From: Sulfurovum sp.
Lineage (GTDB): Bacteria > Campylobacterota > Campylobacteria > Campylobacterales > Sulfurovaceae
Direction of reading: 5' to 3'
NCBI GenBank assembly: GCA_027066595.1
Contig: JAMONG010000269.1
Location: 1-5,736 of the forward strand
DNA length: 5,736 bases
Positions 1-4,259 of the stretch are shown here, in pieces. The number at the start of each line of letters is the position of its first letter. Positions within the stretch are counted from its first letter, which is position 1. Both the position numbers and the translations under genes were made by a program. The notes beneath the pieces are model-generated. The model was not told the DNA's origin. It did no database searches and worked only from the letters and a program-made list of their open reading frames with translations.

Positions 1-288
1 GAGTTTGGGGCAAGGTACAAAAAAAGATTGGCAGGCTACTGTGCCATTAGTGGACAGATAGATAATCCAAAACGCTTACTGCAAGAGATGAACCCTGACC
101 TTAAAGATGCCAACTGGCTCTGCACCCATGGTACACAAGATGAAGCACTAGATTTTAACACGACCAAAAACCAGATAAAAGCGTTACAAGATGGTGGTTT
201 CAACATTAGTTTTAAAAGTTATGAGAAACCCCATACCATCATAGATGAAGAGATAATGATGCTAAAAGAGTGGATGCAACGCCATTAA
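1..288 (+). CDS. Alpha/beta hydrolase, phospholipase/carboxylesterase type (C-terminal part, cut by window edge)
   Basis: The frame is open from base 1 to the TAA at 286-288, giving 95 residues with no start inside the window. The fragment matches the last half of small carboxylesterases of the YpfH/phospholipase-carboxylesterase group. It begins with a helix and the strand RLAGYCAISG (residues 9-18), the usual 'RLAGxxALSG' after the nucleophile elbow. Then comes THGTQDEALDF (42-52), where D47 is the expected catalytic Asp, followed by an amphipathic helix and SYEKPHTI (73-80), where H78 is the expected catalytic His. The serine GxSxG elbow would lie upstream, outside the window. A TTG at 28-30 is not a plausible start because it would cut inside the conserved strand. 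Such enzymes are cytoplasmic esterases of unsettled substrate. The gene ends 9 nt from the convergent protoglobin-PsiE gene. The family call is fairly secure; the substrate is unknown. Confidence 0.75.
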   Translation, partial: EFGARYKKRLAGYCAISGQIDNPKRLLQEMNPDLKDANWLCTHGTQDEALDFNTTKNQIKALQDGGFNISFKSYEKPHTIIDEEIMMLKEWMQRH

Positions 289-305
289 AGTACGAGACTA
301 ATGGC
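281..305. terminator. Possible hairpin spanning two convergent stop codons
   Basis: GCCATTA (281-287) and TAATGGC (299-305) form a perfect 7-bp stem with an 11-nt loop. The stem covers the stop codons of both convergent genes (TAA at 286-288 on +, TAG at 298-300 on -). On the + strand a T5 run appears only about 11 nt after the stem, and there is none on the - strand, so it is a weak terminator at best. Confidence 0.3.
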
Positions 306-1203
306 TACTTGCTTGCTTTTTACCACCTACTAGCCAATAGGCTATGGCTAAACCAACAATTACAACACCTATAATAAGTAATTCACCTGATTTTTCAGAA
401 GAAAGTGAATAGATAAGAACTTTTCTAATCAGTGCCGCCATAGCCAGCATGATGAACGCACCAATGGCAAACCCTTTGCCTTGTAAATGGTTTATCTCTT
501 CATGGATAAGCTCTATAGCTGCCCATAAGACCAGTAACGACCCAAGAACCGTTAAAATACCTTTTTCTATGCCAATGTCAGAGAAGAAAAGCAAATAAAT
601 ATCATAAACAAATAAGCCGATGGCAAAAAATGCAACCAATGCCAAAGCACTGGCAAGAAAGAAATTTACATACGAGTTAAACTTTTTTAGACCTGTTAAC
701 ATACTTTTCTCTATTTTAGACAATGACAAAAACTTACTTAACTCTTCTTCTCTGTAGGAACTTGTGAGGACATCTAGGTTAATATCTATCATCTTCTCGA
801 CAGCTTTTATCTCTTTTATGTGTTGTTCTTTGTTTATAAAGTTTTCTTCTATACTCTGTAAGGCAAAAGTACGTACAAAGGTAAAAGCTGAATTTACATT
901 ATGTGTTGGTAGTCCTATTTTTACATGTACCTCTCCTATCTTGTAGAGATGCATAAAATACGACATATCGTACTGTCCACAAAACAAGTTTAGAAACCAT
1001 TCTCGTATTTTTATTCTATGATGTGCGATGATGTCTTTGTTTTTTAAAAACTGAGCTGTAGTACCAAACCCCCAAATGTAGTCATAAAACTCATCGATAA
1101 ACGTATCGGCAAGTTCTTCCATGCGGGGTTGTAACTCTTTTAAAATGAGTGCCTCTTCATCGGTAAACTTATAGTGTGCTTTAAGTGTGGTGTACTGTTC
1201 CAT
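298..1203 (-). CDS. Protoglobin sensor domain fused to PsiE-like membrane domain
   Basis: This is a 301-residue protein with two parts. Residues 1-165 look like a globin-coupled-sensor protoglobin domain. The hallmark is KIGEVHVKIGLPT (88-100), matching the family pattern 'IGxxHvxiGL', with H93 the predicted proximal haem ligand; FYDYIW (39-44) sits where the distal B10 aromatic is expected. A helical linker (about 125-175) leads to four hydrophobic segments (about 178-203, 216-233, 245-266, 275-293). These resemble the phosphate-starvation-inducible PsiE family, including the charged stretch ELIHEE (231-236) and the ALIRKVLI block (257-264). The N-terminal globin should be cytoplasmic. No kinase, cyclase or methyl-accepting output domain is present, so the PsiE part would be the output or anchor; its biochemical role is not established. 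The start is ATG at 1201-1203 with an ideal TAAGGAG at 1209-1215. It lies 83 nt downstream of the DUF2798 gene on the same strand and may be co-transcribed with the haemoglobin. Confidence 0.85.
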   Translation of the reverse strand: MEQYTTLKAHYKFTDEEALILKELQPRMEELADTFIDEFYDYIWGFGTTAQFLKNKDIIAHHRIKIREWFLNLFCGQYDMSYFMHLYKIGEVHVKIGLPTHNVNSAFTFVRTFALQSIEENFINKEQHIKEIKAVEKMIDINLDVLTSSYREEELSKFLSLSKIEKSMLTGLKKFNSYVNFFLASALALVAFFAIGLFVYDIYLLFFSDIGIEKGILTVLGSLLVLWAAIELIHEEINHLQGKGFAIGAFIMLAMAALIRKVLIYSLSSEKSGELLIIGVVIVGLAIAYWLVGGKKQASSH

Positions 1204-1238
1204 AACTACTCCTTAAGTTTGTTTTGTAGTCCATCTAA

Positions 1239-1267
1239 ATACTAATGACACATGACTTTAGATTCAA
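1239..1267 (-). promoter_or_regulatory. Candidate secondary promoter for the protoglobin-PsiE gene
   Basis: On the - strand, TTGAAT (1262-1267) and TAGTAT (1239-1244) are separated by 17 nt, each matching 4 of 6 consensus positions. This would start transcription near 1232, about 28 nt before the start codon. The 7-bp inverted repeat ATCTAAA/TTTAGAT (1233-1239 and 1257-1263) overlaps both elements, and a perfect TACTTAAGTA palindrome (1272-1281) lies just upstream. Whether the gene uses this promoter or only reads through from the haemoglobin operon cannot be told. Confidence 0.3.
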
Positions 1268-1286
1268 TAGCTACTTAAGTATACCA

Positions 1287-1508
1287 TTACTTTTTGCTGT
1301 TTGGAAGTACATAACGAGTAAACATATGTAAAAAAGGGGTTAATAAAAATATGACTGTAAAGGCTGTAGCCCATGCTTGAACCCAAATAGGTATAAGTAA
1401 TTCGATTTGGGGATTACAATAAAATGAAGAGACCATATAGGTCATACTCCCAGACATAATGGCTGAGAGTATAAGTGTAAATATGGCTCTATGCAGGAGT
1501 GGGAGCAT
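1287..1508 (-). CDS. DUF2798 family small membrane protein
   Basis: This is a 73-residue hydrophobic protein with two predicted transmembrane helices (about 8-29 and 38-62). The first, ending in SAIMSGSMTYMVS, resembles the DUF2798 pattern in which an 'LLSxxMSxxvS'-like helix is followed by a second helix containing a W-x-x-A-W-type motif (here VQAWATAF, 43-50) and a basic C terminus (NSKK). The function of the family is unknown. I chose the ATG at 1506-1508 because AAAGGCGAG stands just before it and because family members begin close to 'LP' at the first helix. An in-frame ATG at 1536-1538 would add 10 residues (83 aa) but has only a weak AAAGA upstream. With the chosen start the gene overlaps the haemoglobin 3' end by 20 nt, implying translational coupling. 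Its placement between two globin genes suggests a membrane partner in the same response; this is inference. Confidence 0.75.
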   Translation of the reverse strand: MLPLLHRAIFTLILSAIMSGSMTYMVSSFYCNPQIELLIPIWVQAWATAFTVIFLLTPFLHMFTRYVLPNSKK

Positions 1509-1938
1509 CACTCGCCTTTGCCTGTGCATAGAGTTCATGTTCTTTATCTATAAATACTGTCGATAAAAACCCATACGCCTGTGCCCAAGCATCCATAACC
1601 TCATCTGTTGCTGCATCACCAAGTACTTGCTTGATAGCTACTAAAAGTGACTCACCTACCCATGGGTAATGTTCTGGAAGTATCTTAGTATCTACATGTA
1701 TCTGTGCTACTTTTTCTATGCCTTTTTGTAGGTTCTCTAGCTTATCTATATTTGCAGCATAGGCATACACCATGTTAGCTAACTTAATATACTGATCTTT
1801 AGAAGCATTTTTAAAAAGTGCTTTTGCCTCAGGGTAATTTGTAAATAAATGTTCATACATCGCAGTAGTAATCTCTTCACCTCTGTCTTTTAAAAGTGGT
1901 GCTGTTGATTTTACGATTGCTTTAACTTGTTCGTTCAT
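1489..1938 (-). CDS. Single-domain haemoglobin (Vgb/Cgb, flavohaemoglobin globin-domain type)
   Basis: This is a complete 149-residue globin without a reductase domain. It aligns along its length with the globin part of E. coli Hmp (recalled by eye). Key residues are present: Tyr B10 in MYEHLF (Y28), Gln E7 in KDQYIKL (Q49), proximal His F8 in AQIHVD (H81), Tyr in PEHYPWVGE (Y91) and the Glu of KEHELY (E135), corresponding to Hmp Y29, Q53, H85, Y95 and E137. The Tyr/Gln distal pair and the Tyr-Glu proximal network are typical of NO-dioxygenating bacterial globins such as Campylobacter Cgb and Vitreoscilla Vgb. Electrons would have to come from a separate reductase. The C-terminal tail (KASDAPTPA) is flexible. 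The start is ATG at 1936-1938 with AAAGGAT about 7 nt upstream. It is the first gene of a probable operon with DUF2798 and protoglobin-PsiE, and is probably controlled by the Crp/Fnr-type box at 1995-2008. Confidence 0.93.
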   Translation of the reverse strand: MNEQVKAIVKSTAPLLKDRGEEITTAMYEHLFTNYPEAKALFKNASKDQYIKLANMVYAYAANIDKLENLQKGIEKVAQIHVDTKILPEHYPWVGESLLVAIKQVLGDAATDEVMDAWAQAYGFLSTVFIDKEHELYAQAKASDAPTPA

Positions 1939-1966
1939 TTGGTATCCTTTAATTTTGTGATACCGA

Positions 1967-1972
1967 AATATA
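1967..1972 (-). promoter_or_regulatory. Candidate -10 element of the haemoglobin promoter
   Basis: TATATT on the - strand (4-5 of 6 consensus positions) would set the transcription start near 1960 and leave a leader of about 22 nt before the ATG. No good -35 stands 17 nt upstream; that space is occupied by the Crp/Fnr-type box, as expected for an activator-dependent promoter. Confidence 0.5.
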
Positions 1973-1994
1973 ACGAAGAAAAGGAGGTATTATT

Positions 1995-2008
1995 TTGATA
2001 TTTGTCAA
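1995..2008 (-). promoter_or_regulatory. FNR/DNR-type operator upstream of the haemoglobin gene
   Basis: The - strand reads TTGACAAATATCAA, that is TTGAC-N4-ATCAA. This matches the FNR/DNR consensus TTGAT-N4-ATCAA at 9 of 10 half-site bases. Its centre (2001.5) lies 41.5 bp upstream of the start predicted from the -10 at 1967-1972, the class II activation position. It differs from the Campylobacter NssR site (TTAAC-N4-GTTAA), so an FNR-like or NO-sensing DNR/NnrR-like regulator is the better guess. Confidence 0.6.
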
Positions 2009-2053
2009 GAATAGGAGTAATTTTGTCTGATTTAAAGTATTATCATACGCTAT

Positions 2054-2545
2054 TTAGCTTTTTTGTATCCATTCATCATACATTTCATCACAAAACATTG
2101 CCGATTCATATACTGTCTCATAATCTACATGCGAAGCACAATGTTCTATATAACTTTGGGCATCTTTTTTATAACTTGTATACTCTGCTTTTATCTTTTG
2201 GGCATCATTACTTTTAAATGCTACCTCAAGAGTTGTACTACTTGGTACTTTTGTACAGTCTGTTGCATCTCCAGTATTATTCATATCAAACTCAACATCT
2301 GAGAGCCTAGCTTCATATGTATGTATCATCACTGAAGTCTCTTCAAATTTCTCTTTACTTTGGTCACACTTTTCTAAATAGTTTTTAACATCATTTTTAT
2401 ATGCTACTAAAAGTTTTTTAGAGTTACTCACCTCTTTTGCTTCAATGCTTTTAGCCAATTCCATACCAATAGGCATACTAGAACACTCTGCATACACACC
2501 TGAAGTAAAAGTAAATAGCATCACACTTATCACTATTTTTTTCAT
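2054..2545 (-). CDS. Exported protein with two tandem Cys-framed helical repeats, function unknown
   Basis: This is a 163-residue protein with a clear signal peptide: MKK, then a hydrophobic core (4-14) and a VYA cleavage site before E20. It should be periplasmic. The mature part is an internal duplication with an exact 76-residue offset. Repeat 1 runs from C21 to C60 and repeat 2 from C97 to C136, both Cys pairs 39 apart. Matching positions are E20/D96, P25/P101, L30/L106, Y49/Y125, K50/K126, D52/D128, Y56/Y132, E58/E134 and C60/C136, so each unit is roughly C-x3-P...YKxDxxxYxExC. A fifth Cys (C152) is unpaired. Each pair may form a disulphide tying a helical hairpin. I do not recognise the family. 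The start is ATG at 2543-2545 with a very strong AAGGGGGAG at 2552-2560; an upstream in-frame TTG (2564-2566) lies beyond that ribosome site and is rejected. It appears to be a single-gene unit with its own promoter. Confidence 0.85.
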   Translation of the reverse strand: MKKIVISVMLFTFTSGVYAECSSMPIGMELAKSIEAKEVSNSKKLLVAYKNDVKNYLEKCDQSKEKFEETSVMIHTYEARLSDVEFDMNNTGDATDCTKVPSSTTLEVAFKSNDAQKIKAEYTSYKKDAQSYIEHCASHVDYETVYESAMFCDEMYDEWIQKS

Positions 2546-2580
2546 AATTATCTCCCCCTTGTTCAAAGTAATTATGATTT

Positions 2581-2586
2581 AGTATA
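2581..2586 (-). promoter_or_regulatory. Candidate -10 of the exported repeat protein gene
   Basis: TATACT on the - strand matches 5 of 6 consensus positions and predicts a start near 2574, about 29 nt before the ATG. The sequence 17 nt upstream (ACACTT) is a poor -35 and is part of the nearest direct repeat, so an activator bound to the repeats may be needed. Confidence 0.5.
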
Positions 2587-2593
2587 CTGTGAA

Positions 2594-2649
2594 AATATCA
2601 TAAAAGTGTTAAAAAATATCATAAAAATGTTAAAAATATTAAAGTGTTA
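2594..2649. repeat. Direct repeats of 21-bp period in a promoter region
   Basis: Two copies of AATATCATAAAARTGTTAA (2594-2612 and 2615-2633) differ at one base and are offset by exactly 21 bp, about two helical turns. A shorter third copy follows (AATATTAAAGTGTTA, 2635-2649), lacking a few bases in the middle. Read on the - strand, the units are TAACAYTTTTATGATATT, lying about 8 to 65 bp upstream of the -10 at 2581-2586. The arrangement resembles tandem sites for a response regulator or other activator; the protein is unknown. Confidence 0.6.
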
Positions 2650-2673
2650 CTCTCTATTTCTAAAAAGAGTAAC
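2646..2673 (-). terminator. Possible hairpin terminator at the end of the 110-residue protein gene
   Basis: GTTACTCT (2646-2653) and AGAGTAAC (2666-2673) form a perfect 8-bp stem with a 12-nt loop that includes the TAG stop codon at 2660-2662. On the - strand the stem is followed by ACACTTTAATATTTTT, which is T-rich but lacks a direct T run. It could be a weak terminator, and it overlaps the most distant direct-repeat copy. Confidence 0.35.
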
Positions 2674-2992
2674 TCCTATCATAATACATATCTTCTAAAT
2701 ATACCCAAAATGACTCTCCTACGATGTCATCTTGAACTTCATAAACCATCGTTGTTTTAAAGTCTGAAAGGTACTTGTCGTAGACTGTCTCACGTTCATG
2801 TTTAAGAGGTGTTGCACAGTAACATACTTCATACCATTCTATATGTTGAGCGTCAATCATCACTGCTTCTTGCATCGCTTTTATGATGGTAGCACCATCT
2901 GGTTTTTGTGATGCTACACTACCATCTGTTAAAACAGTAAAAAAATCTTTCAGAGTTTCTGGTTTTAGTTTTGCTTTTATTTTATATAACAT
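2660..2992 (-). CDS. Conserved-looking 110-residue protein of unknown function
   Basis: The start codon (ATG, 2990-2992) has a perfect AAGGAG at 2998-3003 with 5-nt spacing, so this is very likely a real gene. The protein is soluble and acidic, with no signal peptide or membrane segment. Residues 1-22 (MLYKIKAKLKPETLKDFFTV) look like a first beta strand and helix, as in small ferredoxin-fold (alpha/beta) proteins. A Cys-rich core follows, EWYEVCYCATPLKHERE (52-68), with C57 and C59 separated by one residue and a nearby His (H65). The rest, TVYDKYLSDFKTTMVYEV (69-86) and GESFWVYLEDMYY (92-104), is rich in aromatic residues. I do not recognise a named domain. The CxC...H pattern could bind a metal, but that is a guess. 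It is divergent from the YcxB gene, with which it may share a promoter region, and lies upstream of, but separately from, the exported repeat protein. Confidence 0.8.
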   Translation of the reverse strand: MLYKIKAKLKPETLKDFFTVLTDGSVASQKPDGATIIKAMQEAVMIDAQHIEWYEVCYCATPLKHERETVYDKYLSDFKTTMVYEVQDDIVGESFWVYLEDMYYDRSYSF

Positions 2993-3049
2993 GTTAACTC
3001 CTTCTCTCTAATCATAATCTTCTTGTGTGTAGTATCTATGTAAAAAGTG

Positions 3050-3056
3050 TATAATA
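3050..3056. promoter_or_regulatory. Shared symmetrical -10 region between divergent genes
   Basis: GTATAATAC (3049-3057) is almost its own reverse complement. On + it gives a perfect TATAAT (3050-3055) for the YcxB gene, start near 3062. On - it gives TATTAT (3051-3056) for the 110-residue protein gene, with TTGCCT 18 nt upstream as a possible -35 (3075-3080). Neither side has a strong -35. Divergent transcription from symmetrical -10 sequences is a known bacterial arrangement; its use here is inferred. Confidence 0.5.
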
Positions 3057-3083
3057 CTTTTCAAAAAAGCACCAAGGCAACCT

Positions 3084-3569
3084 ATGAACATCACCTATCA
3101 ACTCACCCTTAACGAATACCAAGAAGCAGCTACGTACCATTATAAAACCGGTAAACGTCCTCTTTTGGTGGCTGTGTTTGTCGGTATGGCTACCTTTATG
3201 ATGTTAGTAGGTACAGACTTTTCTAACACCCAACAGGTGATAAACAACATACTCATGACATTTTTTGCTCTGGCATTTTACATCTTGTTTACCCGTATGG
3301 TTACAGCGTGGCAAGCTAAAAACATCTATAAAAAAAGCCCTATACTTTCTAAAGAAGTAACGCTACGTATCTCAGGAAAAGGCATACAGCAAGATAAGAA
3401 AAATAATTCTCAGACACTGGCATGGGAACTGTTTTCAAAATGGAAACAAAATGAAAAGTACTACCTTATATACACAAATCCTCACCAGTTTAATGTCATT
3501 CCTAAAAGAGTACTAAATGAGTCTCAAAAAGAAGAATTGGAAGCCTATCTAGAAAAATATATCAAATAA
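3084..3569 (+). CDS. YcxB-family membrane protein
   Basis: This is a 161-residue protein. A short N-terminal segment (MNITYQLTLNEYQEA) precedes two adjacent transmembrane helices (about 26-43 and 54-73) joined by a short polar loop. A cytoplasmic C-terminal domain follows, with the sequence plan of YcxB-like proteins: a strand with ISGKGI (97-101), then LAWELFSKWKQNEKYYLIYT (112-131) and FNVIPKRVLNESQKEELEAYL (136-156). The 'W..f.k..e...y.lly.....f.viPkr.f' pattern is characteristic of the family, whose role is unknown; the C-terminal part is thought to resemble a PH-like sheet. The start is ATG at 3084 with AAGG at 3074-3077 and TATAAT at 3050-3055. The gene stands alone on this strand and its last 8 nt overlap the end of the convergent TRIC gene. 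The family call is good; the function is unknown. Confidence 0.85.
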   Translation: MNITYQLTLNEYQEAATYHYKTGKRPLLVAVFVGMATFMMLVGTDFSNTQQVINNILMTFFALAFYILFTRMVTAWQAKNIYKKSPILSKEVTLRISGKGIQQDKKNNSQTLAWELFSKWKQNEKYYLIYTNPHQFNVIPKRVLNESQKEELEAYLEKYIK

Positions 3570-4203
3570 GTGGTACAGACCACTTTTTATAATACGCCAC
3601 AACACGAATGAGCACACCCAACACAAAAACAACTGCCACAGGATAAAAACTCGTTATTTCAAACATATGTAACAAATAAAGCATCGCACCAACTAGCAAC
3701 GATACCGTTCCATAAAACCCTGTTTTAAACACAAAAGGTACTTCGTTTATAATAACATCTCTGGTGATACCACCACCCACAGCTGTCACAAAAGAGAGTG
3801 CCAAAACACCTGTGATGTTAAGCCCATGTTCTAAGGCTATAAGTGCCCCTGTGATACTAAAAGAGACTAGCCCAATAGAATCGGAGATAATAAACCATGG
3901 TTTATTTTCAACAGACTCTTTTTTATGAAAACGAAACATAATAAGAAAAAACATAATGGTAAATACCATAATGGCAGGTACATCATGGGTAAAAGTGTAA
4001 GGTCTTTCATCTACGATGATATCTCGTAGTATGCCCCCACCAAATGCCGTTAAGAAAACCGAGATGAGCACACCTAAAAAGTCTAATTTAGCACGAGCTG
4101 CTACAAAAAATCCTGACATTGAAAATGCCATAATACCTATGTACTCTGTTACTTCAAACACTTTTGCATCCTTAAATAAAAAAGAAAGTATAACATAAAT
4201 CAT
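3562..4203 (-). CDS. TRIC/YicG-family (UPF0126) cation channel
   Basis: This is a 213-residue, seven-helix membrane protein built from two similar halves. The signatures are AFSMSGFFVAARAKLDFLGV (26-45) with GGGILRD (55-61), repeated as SFSITGALIALEHGLNITGV (114-133) with GGGITRD (143-149); the offset between the GGGxxRD motifs is 88 residues. These define the TRIC family, whose bacterial members are trimeric channels passing monovalent cations such as K+. An N-terminal stretch of about 18 residues precedes the first helix, slightly longer than in E. coli YicG. The start is ATG at 4201-4203; AGGAGG stands at 4213-4218 with a rather long 10-nt spacing, while GGG nearer the ATG may help. The frame stays open further upstream into trpB, but that extension is antisense to a highly conserved gene and is rejected. 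The gene is divergent from trpB (56-nt gap) and convergent with the YcxB gene (8-nt overlap). Confidence 0.92.
   Translation of the reverse strand: MIYVILSFLFKDAKVFEVTEYIGIMAFSMSGFFVAARAKLDFLGVLISVFLTAFGGGILRDIIVDERPYTFTHDVPAIMVFTIMFFLIMFRFHKKESVENKPWFIISDSIGLVSFSITGALIALEHGLNITGVLALSFVTAVGGGITRDVIINEVPFVFKTGFYGTVSLLVGAMLYLLHMFEITSFYPVAVVFVLGVLIRVVAYYKKWSVPLI
3568..3588 (+). terminator. Intrinsic terminator of the YcxB gene, inside the TRIC coding end
   Basis: AAGTGGT (3568-3574) and ACCACTT (3579-3585) form a perfect 7-bp stem closed by an ACAG tetraloop, and the stem runs straight into TTTTT (3584-3588). It begins on the YcxB stop codon and lies wholly within the last codons of the TRIC gene. 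On the - strand the same stem is followed by ATTTGATATATTTTT, so some bidirectional activity is possible. Confidence 0.7.
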
Positions 4204-4225
4204 AGCCCTATAACCTCCTATACGA

Positions 4226-4231
4226 TATAAT
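4226..4231 (+). promoter_or_regulatory. -10 element of the trpB promoter
   Basis: A perfect TATAAT 28 nt before the trpB start codon predicts a transcription start near 4238. The -35 position falls on the start of the divergent TRIC gene and has no good match. A possible -10 for TRIC on the - strand (TATAAA, 4240-4245) lies 8 nt to the right, so the two promoters would face each other and could not both be occupied. Confidence 0.55.
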
Positions 4232-4259
4232 CTGAACAATTTATAACGAAGAGATAACC

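Noticed and set aside
764..946. Sixty-codon + strand frame opposite the protoglobin domain
   Set aside because: It is antisense to conserved haem-binding sequence and has no ribosome site.
1245..1258. PhoB-box-like GTCAT repeats before the protoglobin-PsiE gene, tempting because PsiE is phosphate-regulated in E. coli
   Set aside because: The two GTCAT copies are 7 bp apart rather than 11 and the flanks do not fit the PhoB consensus.
1981..1986. AGGAGG-like ribosome site on the + strand in the haemoglobin upstream region
   Set aside because: The frame that follows from a TTG ends within about a dozen codons, and the region is better explained as promoter DNA of the - strand gene.
2002..2302. 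Open frames on the + strand opposite the exported repeat protein
   Set aside because: They are shadows: no ribosome site, and compositions rich in His, Phe and Ile/Cys expected from reading antisense to a real gene.
2546..2566. TTG start seven codons upstream of the exported repeat protein
   Set aside because: The strong AAGGGGGAG lies downstream of this TTG and directly serves the ATG at 2543-2545, which also begins a normal signal peptide.
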